From: Oceanospirillaceae bacterium
Lineage (GTDB): Bacteria; Pseudomonadota; Gammaproteobacteria; Pseudomonadales; Balneatricaceae
Direction of reading: 5' to 3'
DNA: 64,000 nt
NCBI GenBank assembly: GCA_003523085.1
Contig: DPHD01000024.1
Coordinates: 46,149 to 110,148, forward strand
Under the pieces are notes generated by a model, which saw only the letters and a list, made by a program, of their open reading frames with translations, ran no database searches and was not told the DNA's origin. This document shows, one piece after another, positions 34,588 through 43,633 of this stretch. Numbering within the stretch: position 1 is the first letter of the stretch; each line of letters starts with the position of its first letter. Position numbers and translations under genes: made by a program.

Positions 34588-35565
34588 CTAAGCCGACCAC
34601 ATTAGCGCCTTTTGATGACGCGCTTTTAAAGGCGGTAAACCAAAACGTTTCTTATAACATTTATAAAAACTAGGCAGCGAAGAGAAGCCACAACGAATGG
34701 CAATCTTTTCAACAGTATATTCAGATTCAAATAATAATTTATGCGCATTATTTAGACGCTTCTCTAAATAATAAGTGCTTGGGGAAATACCAATATAAAC
34801 TTTAAACAAGCGCTGTATTTGACGTTTTCCTAAACCAGCATATTGACTTATTTCCGATAGGCTTAATGGCTCGTCTATATTGTTTTCCATCAAAGATGCC
34901 ACCTGTTGCAATGCGTTTGGCCAGCCATAAGGGTTGATTTTGTTATCTAAGCGATGTTCTTTTGGCGTACGTAAGGTGGCGCAATTCATCTCTTCTGCCA
35001 CCGCAATAGCAACCGACTTACCGTGGTGTAAGTGGATAATATGCAACATCATATCTAGGCTGGTGCTGCCACCTTGGCAGGTAAAACGATTATTATTAAC
35101 GTTAAAAATGGCCCGATTGGGGGTGGCGCCCTGCTGGCGCAACTCATCCAAATGTCGATGATCTATGGTCCATCGACAATCATCCAGCAAGCCTGAAAGG
35201 TACAGGTAATAAGCGCCTGTGCCTACGCCACCCATTAACGCACCGGAGCGAGCTAGGTGCTTTAACGGCGCCGTAAAACCCTGCACGGGAAGCTGGTAAA
35301 TGGTATTGGTGGCACAAATAACCAAAGCATCGAGTTGGCTCAACGACCAGGCCGCAGTCAACGATAGTGTCTCAACCTGCATGCCGCAAGAAGACATTGT
35401 TGGACCACCGTTTAAGGAAAACAGTTGCCACTCATAAAGCGTGTGGCCAAGGCGATGGTTAGCCACTTTCAATGGCTCAATAACATGGCTCATTTCGGCA
35501 AAGTTATAGCCAGGGACTAATAATACGCCTAGCTTCCAATTTTTATTAATAATATCTAACGACAT
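34588..35565 (-). CDS. GlxA-family transcriptional regulator (DJ-1/PfpI-AraC fusion)
   Basis: A 325-residue regulator. The N-terminal DJ-1/PfpI-like domain runs to about residue 190 (LGVLLVPGYNFAEMSHVIEP; GVGTGAYYLYLSGLLDDCRW); the C-terminal AraC domain has two helix-turn-helix units (LSLSEISQYAGLGKRQIQRL; VEKIAIRCGFSSLPSFYKCY). Relatives of this architecture (GbdR, CdhR, SouR) control betaine, carnitine and sarcosine catabolism in Pseudomonas. A tor-box-like sequence lies about 135 bases upstream. Likely an activator of amine catabolic genes nearby or elsewhere. Confidence 0.87.
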   Translation of the reverse strand: MSLDIINKNWKLGVLLVPGYNFAEMSHVIEPLKVANHRLGHTLYEWQLFSLNGGPTMSSCGMQVETLSLTAAWSLSQLDALVICATNTIYQLPVQGFTAPLKHLARSGALMGGVGTGAYYLYLSGLLDDCRWTIDHRHLDELRQQGATPNRAIFNVNNNRFTCQGGSTSLDMMLHIIHLHHGKSVAIAVAEEMNCATLRTPKEHRLDNKINPYGWPNALQQVASLMENNIDEPLSLSEISQYAGLGKRQIQRLFKVYIGISPSTYYLEKRLNNAHKLLFESEYTVEKIAIRCGFSSLPSFYKCYKKRFGLPPLKARHQKALMWSA

Positions 35566-35698
35566 AACAAATTTACTGCATTAATTTGTACTTTAGCGTC
35601 GGCATCTTTAAAGATGATTTAACTAATGGTAGTCCCATTTTGTCGTATTTACAATATATTTGGGGTTTAATGTGTCGCCTTAGGATAATAATATATAT

Positions 35699-35708
35699 AT
35701 GTTCATAT
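35699..35708 (+). promoter_or_regulatory. Candidate tor box upstream of the GlxA-type regulator
   Basis: ATGTTCATAT, 9 of 10 matches to the E. coli tor box, inside a very AT-rich alternating stretch that raises the chance of a random match. The rest of the gap 35566-35825 shows no gene. Confidence 0.3.
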
Positions 35709-35825
35709 ATTATATGTATCTGTTAATAGTCTAATTAGTTAATGTTTTAATTTAAAACAGCCGCCAGTTTAATGTTAATAAAATATACATTGCTTGGACA
35801 CTCAGCTAGTAAGCCTAAGCTTGAA

Positions 35826-36695
35826 TTATACGCTTGCCAACATAATCCCTAAACCAACCAAGGTGATCCAAAACCACCGTTGTGGTGGCACTTTTTCACC
35901 CAGCCATAACCAAGCGGTAATCGTTGTAATGGCAGCAAAGGCGGCAAAACCAATACTAGCCGCAACGCGGCCATCACCTTGGGATCCCACCAAAAAAGCC
36001 CAAAGTGCAGCGACTTCTAAGATGGATTGGGCAACTACCAAAGCTGCCATTTTGCCTTTAGGCGTGTGGAGTTGCTGGCCCCTATGTAGTTGCCAAGCGA
36101 CCAGCATTATCACGCAAACCATGGCAAACAAGCGATTTAAATATAGCGCGGGCATAGGCCCTAGTTCGGCGCTGGCTTCTTGTGCAAAAAACATGCGTAG
36201 GGCAACAGTAAATGCCGTCGCTAGGCCCAACAAAGCGGTAGTGCGTAGCCAGGCTGTGTCGTAGTCTGGTTCGCTGTTAGGGCTTTTGGCAGGCCGAGAT
36301 AGCATGATTACACCACCAAAAACGAGCACGATAGCTAACACCTGAGTCAGGCTAACAGGTTGGCCTGCAAACGCATTCATAGCCACCAACATCACCGTAA
36401 AACTCGATGCTGCTGGGGAGGCAACGGCTACGGGGCCGCGTTCAATGGCTTTGTATAAAAACATGAGAGCGACTAGATTGAGTGCTCCAGACGCGGCCGA
36501 CATGGACCAAGCATAGGCGTGCCAGCGGGGCCAGTCGTCGGTAACTATAAATAACAGGCTTAAACCCACTGTAGACAGGCTCATCACAGCTAAGATCAAA
36601 ATGCTAATTGAGACTTTTTGAGTAGTGGCTCGGGCCACTGCATCAGACACGCCAATGAACACGGCTGCTAGCAAACCCCAAATAATACCGCTCAT
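35826..36695 (-). CDS. EamA/DMT-family transporter
   Basis: Inner-membrane protein of 289 residues with ten hydrophobic segments in two EamA repeats. The first starts at GIIWGLLAAVFIGVSDAVA and the second includes SILEVAALWAFLVGSQGDGR and AAITTITAWLWLGEKV. The substrate is unknown. It is unlike the DMT protein at 10651-11559 in detail. It follows the GlxA regulator gene upstream on the same strand, with a 260-base gap. Confidence 0.87.
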   Translation of the reverse strand: MSGIIWGLLAAVFIGVSDAVARATTQKVSISILILAVMSLSTVGLSLLFIVTDDWPRWHAYAWSMSAASGALNLVALMFLYKAIERGPVAVASPAASSFTVMLVAMNAFAGQPVSLTQVLAIVLVFGGVIMLSRPAKSPNSEPDYDTAWLRTTALLGLATAFTVALRMFFAQEASAELGPMPALYLNRLFAMVCVIMLVAWQLHRGQQLHTPKGKMAALVVAQSILEVAALWAFLVGSQGDGRVAASIGFAAFAAITTITAWLWLGEKVPPQRWFWITLVGLGIMLASV

Positions 36696-36889
36696 AAATA
36701 TATCTCGTTACCGTCGCTATGTTGATTGACAGGCAGTTTAATAGACGCTCCAGGTGGATACAACGTATCGTAACGGGAGGCGAATTTGGAGTCCTAATAA
36801 TTGCGCTTGAAACTTTTTTTTGTGGGAGATGGACGGAGTCTGAACCTTCCTTTGCGCCCCGTTAAATGAGACGTTTCAATGGCAGTTGT

Positions 36890-36919
36890 TTGATATAGGA
36901 TATCCTTTTTCTGTATAAA
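36890..36919 (+). promoter_or_regulatory. Probable sigma-70 promoter for the usp-mrp genes
   Basis: TTGATA at 36890-36895 and TATAAA at 36914-36919 with an 18-base spacer, about 70 bases before the universal stress protein start. The rest of the 295-base gap (36696-36990) shows nothing else I can support. Confidence 0.45.
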
Positions 36920-36990
36920 ATTTTTATCTTCTTGACTCATTAATCTTTAGTCGATAAGTTAGATTGTGGTTGATAATAAAAAGGAAAGAT

Positions 36991-37854
36991 ATGCCAAAAT
37001 CGATTTTAGTTATAAGCTATGTTAATGAAACGGATAATTGCTCCCTTAAGAAGGCTCACCATATAGCCAATCCTTTGGGTGCGGAAATAGACGTAGTCCG
37101 CTTTATTAAATCCAATGGCTCAGAGCAGCCAGATGAAGTCAGCGTTGCCAATCAAACCTCCATCTTGAGCAATGCTATCGCAGAAGTCTTTGCCGATTAT
37201 GAACACCAAGACGCCATCAAAAGCCAAGTCGTTGTTGCCGACAACATCGTTAGCTGGGTCATTAATTACTGCAAGGGCAATAAATTTGACCTCATTGTTA
37301 AAGCCGGTAATCGCACTGAATCTCTCTTCCATACACCTTGCGATTGGGAACTAATTCGCAATCTTGAGGTGCCTGTTCTTATTGCCTGTCAGCAGTGCTG
37401 GCGTAGCAAACCGAGTGTGTTGGCAGCCCTAGATACCAGCGTATCTACTGGACCGCGACGTAAATTAAATAATGAAATATTGAAATGGGCCAAAAAATGG
37501 GCCACTGCATTTTCTTGCGATATTCACCTGGTCTATAGCTTTCCGGTATCTAACATATTGAAAGAATTAGATATTGTTGATGTCAAAGATTACGCCCGTG
37601 AACATCGTGCTGAAGGTGAAGCCCTGTTGGCCGAACTGATTGATGGTCATGATTTACCTAACGTTAAGATGCACATCACCGCTGGCGTGCCGGAAAAATC
37701 GATTCCGCAATGTGCCAATGAAGTGAAAGCCGAGGTGGTGATCATGGGAAGCATGGGCCACAAAGGCCTGAAAGGTATGTTGACGGGTAATATTGCAGAA
37801 AAGGTGATGCATAATTTAAGAACCGATTCGTTGACCATTCAAGTAAAAGACTGA
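36991..37854 (+). CDS. Tandem universal stress protein (UspE-like)
   Basis: A 287-residue cytoplasmic protein of two Usp domains. The second has the nucleotide-binding signature GSMGHKGLKGMLTGNIAEKV near the C-terminus; the first, degenerate, starts SILVISYVNETDN. The ATG at 36991 is chosen because AAAGGAAAG lies just before it. It is 70 bases upstream of an Mrp-type antiporter operon on the same strand, suggesting joint expression under salt or pH stress; that is inference. Confidence 0.87.
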   Translation: MPKSILVISYVNETDNCSLKKAHHIANPLGAEIDVVRFIKSNGSEQPDEVSVANQTSILSNAIAEVFADYEHQDAIKSQVVVADNIVSWVINYCKGNKFDLIVKAGNRTESLFHTPCDWELIRNLEVPVLIACQQCWRSKPSVLAALDTSVSTGPRRKLNNEILKWAKKWATAFSCDIHLVYSFPVSNILKELDIVDVKDYAREHRAEGEALLAELIDGHDLPNVKMHITAGVPEKSIPQCANEVKAEVVIMGSMGHKGLKGMLTGNIAEKVMHNLRTDSLTIQVKD

Positions 37855-37924
37855 CTTAGGTATATATCTAAAAGAAGAGCAATTTGCATAACTGCTTTTA
37901 TGAACTAACCGTAGACTTTTATTG

Positions 37925-38422
37925 ATGAATAACAAAACAATAACGCATCTTACTATTTGGGCCATTACCCTAGCGGTATTTTGGTTGCTGCTATCTGGGT
38001 TTTTGCAACCGCTGTTGCTTGCCTTTGGCGTCTTTTCAGTGGCCTTGGTGGTTGTCCTCTTGCAGCGTATGGATAGTGTTGACAAGCACCCCGAGAAACC
38101 CGCTTTGGGCTTGCCTATATGGCGCTATTCTGTGTGGCTTATCGGGCAGGTTATTTGGTCGAGTGTTAATGTTGCTAAGCTGGTATGGCTGCCTAATAAA
38201 ACCCTATCACCAACCGTGGCAAAATTACCACTCAGCGCTATCCCTGAAAAAAATCGCGTGCTCTACGCTAACTCCATTACGCTGACACCAGGTACCTTAA
38301 GCATCGATATCGATGACCATCATGTCACCGTGCATGCTTTAGAAAAGGCATCCATTGAAGAGTTAAAAGCTGGCGATATGGCGCACAAGATATCCGCTGT
38401 GTTGGGTGGGAAAGCGCCATGA
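37925..38422 (+). CDS. mrpE: Na+/H+ antiporter subunit E (MrpE/MnhE)
   Basis: A 165-residue membrane protein with N-terminal helices (TIWAITLAVFWLLLSGFL; LLLAFGVFSVALVVVLLQRM) and the family core NSITLTPGTLSIDIDDHHV toward the C-terminus. It is an accessory subunit required for Mrp complex assembly. First gene of the operon, overlapping mrpF by four bases. Confidence 0.9.
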   Translation: MNNKTITHLTIWAITLAVFWLLLSGFLQPLLLAFGVFSVALVVVLLQRMDSVDKHPEKPALGLPIWRYSVWLIGQVIWSSVNVAKLVWLPNKTLSPTVAKLPLSAIPEKNRVLYANSITLTPGTLSIDIDDHHVTVHALEKASIEELKAGDMAHKISAVLGGKAP

Positions 38423-38685
38423 TGGTATTGGCAGCTACCTGCATTGCGGTCCTGTCTGTCATGGCCCTTGCCCTAGCTCGCGCATTACGGGCGGACACGG
38501 TGTACGACCGTATTCTTGGCATCAATATGTTTGGTACTAAAACCGCTGTATTGATTGCCTTGATGGGTTTTTTAAATGAGCGGCCAGATTTTCTTGATAT
38601 TGCCATCGTATATGCACTGATTAACTTCATTGGCATGATTGCGGTGCTGCGCTTCTTTGAATATACAGCCACCGATGATAGCTAA
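38419..38685 (+). CDS. mrpF: Na+/H+ antiporter subunit F (MrpF/MnhF)
   Basis: An 88-residue protein with three membrane helices; the loop segment RADTVYDRILGINMFGTKTA is the family hallmark (usual form: DR..A.N..GT). Small core subunit of the Mrp complex, between mrpE (overlapping) and mrpG. Confidence 0.9.
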   Translation: MMVLAATCIAVLSVMALALARALRADTVYDRILGINMFGTKTAVLIALMGFLNERPDFLDIAIVYALINFIGMIAVLRFFEYTATDDS

Positions 38686-38705
38686 AGTAACAGGAGGCAG
38701 GAAAC

Positions 38706-39032
38706 GTGATATTGGAGACGATTAGTAATATTCTTTTAATATTGGGTGCTTTTTTTGCGCTTACTGGTGCTGTGGGGCTGTTCAAATTTCCGGATTTTTT
38801 TACCCGTGTCCATGCCGCTAGTGTGACCGATTCGATTGCCACTATATTGCTTTTCTCTGGCTTAATTTTACGCACCGAATTTGATTTGGTAGCCGTGAAG
38901 TTAGTGTTCGTTTTGGTGTTTTTGTTGCTGACTAGTCCGACTGCATCACACGCCCTAGCAAAATCGGCTAGGCATGGCTTGCTGGCCACCTCTGCTGAAA
39001 CACTGAGCAAGAGCGATAAGGATAACAATTAA
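38706..39032 (+). CDS. mrpG: Na+/H+ antiporter subunit G (MrpG/MnhG)
   Basis: A 108-residue membrane protein. The segment GAVGLFKFPDFFTRVHAASV followed by TDSIATILLFSG is characteristic of MrpG. Starts with GTG at 38706 after AGGAGGC. Its stop codon overlaps the next start. Confidence 0.9.
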   Translation: MILETISNILLILGAFFALTGAVGLFKFPDFFTRVHAASVTDSIATILLFSGLILRTEFDLVAVKLVFVLVFLLLTSPTASHALAKSARHGLLATSAETLSKSDKDNN

Positions 39033-40009
39033 TGACTGAGCTTATTGACCTGGTGCTATTGGCGATGTTGGCGATAACTGCTGTGGGGGTTATCTTCCTC
39101 AAAGATCTGTTTGCCGTGGTCATGCTATTTGGTATTTACAGTTTTTTGTCGGCGTTGATTTTTGTCAATTTGGACGCCGTTGATGTGGCCTTTACTGAAG
39201 CCGCTGTAGGGGCTGGTATATCAACGGTATTGATGTTGAGTACCTTGGCCCTGACAGGGAGGCAAGAAAAGGTCAGTGACCATAAAGCCTTCATGCCGTT
39301 GTTAATCGTCGTGGCTACCGGTGCCGCCTTGATTTATGGCACCCTGGACATGCCTCCGTTTGGCAACCCGGATAACCCGGTGCATCAGCATGTGGCCTTA
39401 CGTTATATCCAGGACTCCCCACAAGAAATTGGTTTGCCTAATATGGTTACCTCGGTATTAGCCAGTTACCGTGGTTTTGATACCTTGGGTGAAACCGCCG
39501 TAGTATTTGCCGCCGCCATTGGCGTTTTGAGTTTGTTAGGTCTGCCAAAACGAGAACGGGCAGCCATTGAATCGGGTCTGGAATCTCATTTGGTACTGCA
39601 AGTGGTTGCCAAAATCATCATTCCGTTGATTATCCTGTTTGCGTTATATGTACAGTTCCATGGCGATTACGGACCAGGGGGAGGCTTCCAAGCTGGTGTT
39701 ATCGCCGCCGCGGCAATTATTCTTTATGCTTTGGTATTTGGTTTGCCAGTCGCCACACAAGTGCTGCAACCAGGCTTGCTAAAAGCCCTAGCAGCCCTAG
39801 GCGTGTTGATTTATGCTGGCACCGGTGTGGCGAGTTTCTTCCTTGGTGGTAATTTCCTTGATTACAATGTTTTGGCTAGTAATCCAGTAGCTGGCCAACA
39901 TGTGGGTATTATCCTTATTGAGTTGGGTGTTGGTATCACTGTCTTTGCCGCTATGCTGAGTATTTTCTATGCCTTTGCCGGTAAAGCTGAGAGGAAGAAT
40001 ATTCAATGA
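39032..40009 (+). CDS. mrpB: Fused MrpA C-terminal (DUF4040/MbhDE) and MrpB subunit
   Basis: A 325-residue membrane protein. Residues 1 to about 100 are a DUF4040 (NuoJ-like) domain (AVVMLFGIYSFLSALIFVNL, VDVAFTEAAVGAG), the next part resembles MbhE (RGFDTLGETAVVFAAAIGVL), and the rest is MrpB (FHGDYGPGGGFQAGVIAAAA). In classic Mrp operons the first two parts belong to the C-terminus of large MrpA. Here they are fused to MrpB and the NuoL-like part is encoded elsewhere in the operon. Confidence 0.85.
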   Translation: MTELIDLVLLAMLAITAVGVIFLKDLFAVVMLFGIYSFLSALIFVNLDAVDVAFTEAAVGAGISTVLMLSTLALTGRQEKVSDHKAFMPLLIVVATGAALIYGTLDMPPFGNPDNPVHQHVALRYIQDSPQEIGLPNMVTSVLASYRGFDTLGETAVVFAAAIGVLSLLGLPKRERAAIESGLESHLVLQVVAKIIIPLIILFALYVQFHGDYGPGGGFQAGVIAAAAIILYALVFGLPVATQVLQPGLLKALAALGVLIYAGTGVASFFLGGNFLDYNVLASNPVAGQHVGIILIELGVGITVFAAMLSIFYAFAGKAERKNIQ

Positions 40010-40362
40010 GTTTTATTATCGACTATTACAACTACTGGGTTGTTGTGTTCCTCATGATGGCGGGGTTTTATACCGTTATTGCGGCCAACAATTTGGTCAA
40101 AAAAATCGTTGGCCTGAATATATTCCAGACTTCTGTGTTTATCTTATACATATCTATGGGTAAGGTGTCTGGCGGTAGTGCTCCGATAGTGGCAGATGGC
40201 ATCACCATCTATTCCAACCCATTGCCACATGTGTTGATTCTTACCGCTATTGTGGTTGGTGTTGCCACCACTGCCGTGGGTTTGGCTTTAGTGGTGCGCA
40301 TTAAGCAAGCGTATGGCACCGTAGAAGAAAATGAATTTAAAGATAAGGATGATTTAATCTGA
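40006..40362 (+). CDS. mrpC: Na+/H+ antiporter subunit C (MrpC/MnhC, NuoK-like)
   Basis: A 118-residue NuoK homologue with three membrane helices; ANNLVKKIVGLNIFQTSVFI and NPLPHVLILTAIVVGVATTA are the typical helices. It overlaps both neighbours by 1-4 bases. Confidence 0.9.
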   Translation: MSFIIDYYNYWVVVFLMMAGFYTVIAANNLVKKIVGLNIFQTSVFILYISMGKVSGGSAPIVADGITIYSNPLPHVLILTAIVVGVATTAVGLALVVRIKQAYGTVEENEFKDKDDLI

Positions 40363-41867
40363 TGTTTGGACAACACTTCCTTGTTTTACCGATTGTGTTG
40401 CCAATGATGGCGGCACCCTTGTGTATCATCTTTGGCCACAGGCTATTTGCTTGGTTGCTGGCAACGCTAGTAAGTGGCTTGAGTTTTGTTATCTCAATTA
40501 ACCTGCTGCTGGCTGCCTTGGAGCAAGGGGTATTGAGTTACGCCGTAGGTGGCTGGGAAGCACCTTGGGGCATTGAAATCCGCTTGGATGCTGCTAGTGC
40601 CATGGTACTGAGCGTTGTCACGGGTATCTCAACGCTGGTTTTGATCTATGCCAAGGCCAGCATAGAGAAAGAAATAGACAGCCAACAACACACCTTGTTT
40701 TATACCGCACATCTACTATGTTTGACGGGCCTTTCCGGTATTTTGAGCACCGGTGATGCGTTTAACCTGTTTGTGTTCTTAGAGATTTCCTCACTTGCTA
40801 CTTATACCCTAGTGAGCCTAGCATCGGACAAGCGTTGTTTAACAGCAGCCTTTCGTTATTTGGTGATGGGCACTATTGGTGCCACTTTCATTTTGATTGG
40901 CGTTGGCATGATGTACATGCAAACTGGCACCTTAAACATGATGGATTTGGCCGACCGTATCGCAGCAAGCGGCGGTAGTCGCACCTTAAATACGGGGCTG
41001 GCGTTTATTCTGGTAGGGGTGAGTATCAAGCTGGCCTTGTTTCCTTTGCATATGTGGTTGCCGCCGGCGTATACCCATGCACCATCTGCTGTAAGCGTCT
41101 TCTTAGCAAGTACGGCAACCAAGGTGGCCGTGTACGTGATGGTGCGCTTTATTTTCACCATCTATGGCGCAGAGTATGTGTTTCATACCATGGGTATGGA
41201 CATTATTCTGATGCTGCTGGCTATCGTCGCTATCTTTAAATGTTCGTTTATGGCCATGGCGCAAAGTAATGTCAAAACCGTACTGGCCTACAGTAGCGTG
41301 GCGCAAATTGGCTACATGATCCTCGGCATCAGTCTGGCAAGTACAGCGGGTTTAATGGCTGGTTTGCTGCATGTATTTAATCATGCACTCATGAAAGGCG
41401 CCTTGTTCATGGCAGTGGGTGCCGTGTTATATCGTACCGGTTCTGTGGATATCAAAGCCTTTAGAGGTTTGGGTAAAAAGATGCCTTTCACCATGGCAGC
41501 GTTTGTCATTGCGGGCATGAGTATCGTGGGTGTGCCGCTCACTGCCGGATTTGTAAGCAAGTGGTATCTGGTGATCGCGGCGCTGGAACAACAAAATTGG
41601 TTGGTTGCTTTTCTGATTTTGCTAGGGTCTTTGTTAGCCGTTATTTATATCTTCCGCATTATCGAAACGGCGTATCTAAAAAAGCCCATTGAGTCTGCTG
41701 CCAATAAGGACATAAAAGAAGCACCATTAATCATGCTGATACCAATGTGGATACTGGCCCTGGCCAATATTTACTTTGGCTTGGATACCTCCTTAAGTGT
41801 TGCGGCAGCCGAATCGGCATCGCATTGGTTAGCGTTTTCCACGTTAAGTGAAGGAGGGGTGCAATGA
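40362..41867 (+). CDS. mrpD: Na+/H+ antiporter subunit D, first ND-type pump subunit (MrpD)
   Basis: A 501-residue protein of the NuoN/NuoM/NuoL family with about 14 membrane helices. LFVFLEISSLATYTLVSLAS carries the conserved helix-5 Glu; HMWLPPAYTHAPSAVSVFLA is the broken-helix region with the proton-path residues. It overlaps mrpC and the next pump subunit, ensuring equal expression. Confidence 0.88.
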   Translation: MFGQHFLVLPIVLPMMAAPLCIIFGHRLFAWLLATLVSGLSFVISINLLLAALEQGVLSYAVGGWEAPWGIEIRLDAASAMVLSVVTGISTLVLIYAKASIEKEIDSQQHTLFYTAHLLCLTGLSGILSTGDAFNLFVFLEISSLATYTLVSLASDKRCLTAAFRYLVMGTIGATFILIGVGMMYMQTGTLNMMDLADRIAASGGSRTLNTGLAFILVGVSIKLALFPLHMWLPPAYTHAPSAVSVFLASTATKVAVYVMVRFIFTIYGAEYVFHTMGMDIILMLLAIVAIFKCSFMAMAQSNVKTVLAYSSVAQIGYMILGISLASTAGLMAGLLHVFNHALMKGALFMAVGAVLYRTGSVDIKAFRGLGKKMPFTMAAFVIAGMSIVGVPLTAGFVSKWYLVIAALEQQNWLVAFLILLGSLLAVIYIFRIIETAYLKKPIESAANKDIKEAPLIMLIPMWILALANIYFGLDTSLSVAAAESASHWLAFSTLSEGGVQ

Positions 41868-43372
41868 ATATCTGGTCAGCCCTGGATCCCTCACAACTAA
41901 TCAACCTCACTATATTGGTGCCGCTTATTGGCGCGGCGGCGGTGGTGCTGTTGGCTAGGCACCCAAATTGGCGCGAAGCGGCCTCCATTACTACGGCGGT
42001 TATTCTCTTTACACTGGTCTTGGCCATTACTGAGCACACCTTTAATCAGGTGCCTATGGCGGTTGTTTGGGGCAGCACCTTACCCAATATTAATATTGCT
42101 TTTGCGGTAGAGCCTCTGGGTGTGTTGTTTGCCCTAGTGGCTAGTTTCCTGTGGATTATCACCACTATCTACGCCATTGGCTACATGCGCAGCCATAAGG
42201 AAAGAAAGCAGACACGGTTTTTCCTTTGTTTTGCTCTGGCGATTAGTACTGTCATGGCCATTTGCTTCTCGGCTAACCTATTAACGCTATTTATATTTTA
42301 TGAATTACTCACCCTGTCTACCTACCCGCTGGTTACTCATGCCAGTACTGAGGCAGCTAAACGGGGTGGCCGCGTATACCTAGGTATTTTACTTGGCACC
42401 TCCGTAGCGTTTTTATTGTTCGCCATGGTGGGTACTTGGGTGACCGCCGGTACCTTAGATTTCACACCCGGTGGTGTGTTTAATGATACCCAGTCTAAGG
42501 GCATGGTAGCCTTGTTGCTGGTGCTCTTTTGTTATGGCATTGGTAAGGCGGCCTTGATGCCATTCCACCGCTGGTTGCCCGCGGCCATGGTGGCGCCGAC
42601 GCCAGTCAGTGCCCTATTGCACGCCGTAGCCGTGGTCAAGGCGGGTGTGTTTAGTATTCTTAAAGTGGTAATTTATATTTTTGGTATTGATAACTTGGGC
42701 CAAATTGTTACCGCTGACTTGATGCTGTATATCGCAGCGGCAACGGTGCTGCTGGCCTCCTGTGTGGCCATGACCAAAGATAACCTGAAAGCGCGTTTGG
42801 CCTATTCTACGGTGAGCCAGTTAAGTTACATCATTGTGGGTGCACTATTGGCTACCTCCGTTGCTGCTGCCGGTGCAAGTTTGCACATTGTTACCCACGC
42901 TGTCGGCAAAATCACCTTGTTCTTTTGTGCTGGTGCTATCATGGTGGCCTGCCACAAAAAGAACATCAGTGAAATGGTTGGCTTAGGTCGGCAGATGCCA
43001 TTTACCATGATCGCTTTTGCTATCGGTGCCATCAGTATTATCGGTTTGCCCCCCATGGCCGGTACCTGGAGTAAATGGTACTTGATGGTAGGTGCCTTGG
43101 AAGCGGATAAACTGATTATCGTGGTGGTGCTCACCATTAGTACTTTGTTAAACGTGGCGTACCTGTTACCACTGCCTATTAAGGCCTTCTTTAATAGGCC
43201 AGGGGAAAAACAACCGCCTTGGTCCTGGTCAGAAGTGAACGAAGCACCATTGCTCATGCTTATTGCTTTGGCCGTTACCACAAGTGCGTGCATAGCGTTG
43301 TTTTTTAATCCTCAGCCAGTTATTGAATTAATCAATTTGATACCGGGTGTATCTACGGAAATCACAAGGTAG
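41864..43372 (+). CDS. Second ND-type antiporter subunit (MrpA/NuoL-like)
   Basis: A 502-residue membrane protein. The segment HRWLPAAMVAPTPVSALLHA followed by VAVVKAGVF resembles NuoL and the N-terminal part of MrpA more than MrpD. The helix-5 Glu is in FIFYELLTLSTYPLVTHAST. It lacks the C-terminal DUF4040 extension of full MrpA, supplied here by the fused MrpB protein. Ends seven bases before the small gene that follows. Confidence 0.85.
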   Translation: MNIWSALDPSQLINLTILVPLIGAAAVVLLARHPNWREAASITTAVILFTLVLAITEHTFNQVPMAVVWGSTLPNINIAFAVEPLGVLFALVASFLWIITTIYAIGYMRSHKERKQTRFFLCFALAISTVMAICFSANLLTLFIFYELLTLSTYPLVTHASTEAAKRGGRVYLGILLGTSVAFLLFAMVGTWVTAGTLDFTPGGVFNDTQSKGMVALLLVLFCYGIGKAALMPFHRWLPAAMVAPTPVSALLHAVAVVKAGVFSILKVVIYIFGIDNLGQIVTADLMLYIAAATVLLASCVAMTKDNLKARLAYSTVSQLSYIIVGALLATSVAAAGASLHIVTHAVGKITLFFCAGAIMVACHKKNISEMVGLGRQMPFTMIAFAIGAISIIGLPPMAGTWSKWYLMVGALEADKLIIVVVLTISTLLNVAYLLPLPIKAFFNRPGEKQPPWSWSEVNEAPLLMLIALAVTTSACIALFFNPQPVIELINLIPGVSTEITR

Positions 43373-43378
43373 CCGTCT

Positions 43379-43633
43379 ATGAGTCAACAACAAGAAAAAC
43401 CTGATTTCTTTGATAAACCAGAAAACATCAGCAAGATGCTAAAGGTTTTCTATGGTGTTTGTATCCTGCTGGTGGTCGCTGACTTTATGGTCCACAGGCA
43501 TATTTATCACAGCTGGGAAAACATACCGGCCTTTTATGCTGTGTATGGTTTTATTGGTTGCGTCATGCTGGTGATTGTCGCCAAGGCCATGCGTAAAGTG
43601 CTGATGAAAGAGGAAGACTACTATGATCAGTAG
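43379..43633 (+). CDS. Small two-helix membrane protein of the Mrp operon
   Basis: An 84-residue protein with two hydrophobic segments (VFYGVCILLVVADFMV; AFYAVYGFIGCVMLVIVAKA) and charged ends. Not part of the seven classical Mrp subunits, and I do not know its function. It overlaps the next pump gene by 11 bases, so it is translationally tied to it and may anchor or regulate that subunit. Confidence 0.75.
   Translation: MSQQQEKPDFFDKPENISKMLKVFYGVCILLVVADFMVHRHIYHSWENIPAFYAVYGFIGCVMLVIVAKAMRKVLMKEEDYYDQ

Noticed and set aside
35794..36264. Open frame of 156 codons on the plus strand
   Set aside because: Antisense to the DMT transporter gene, which has clear membrane-domain structure; the antisense translation looks random.
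42826..43293. Open frame of 155 codons on the minus strand
   Set aside because: Antisense to the second ND-type antiporter subunit; no domain or ribosome site.
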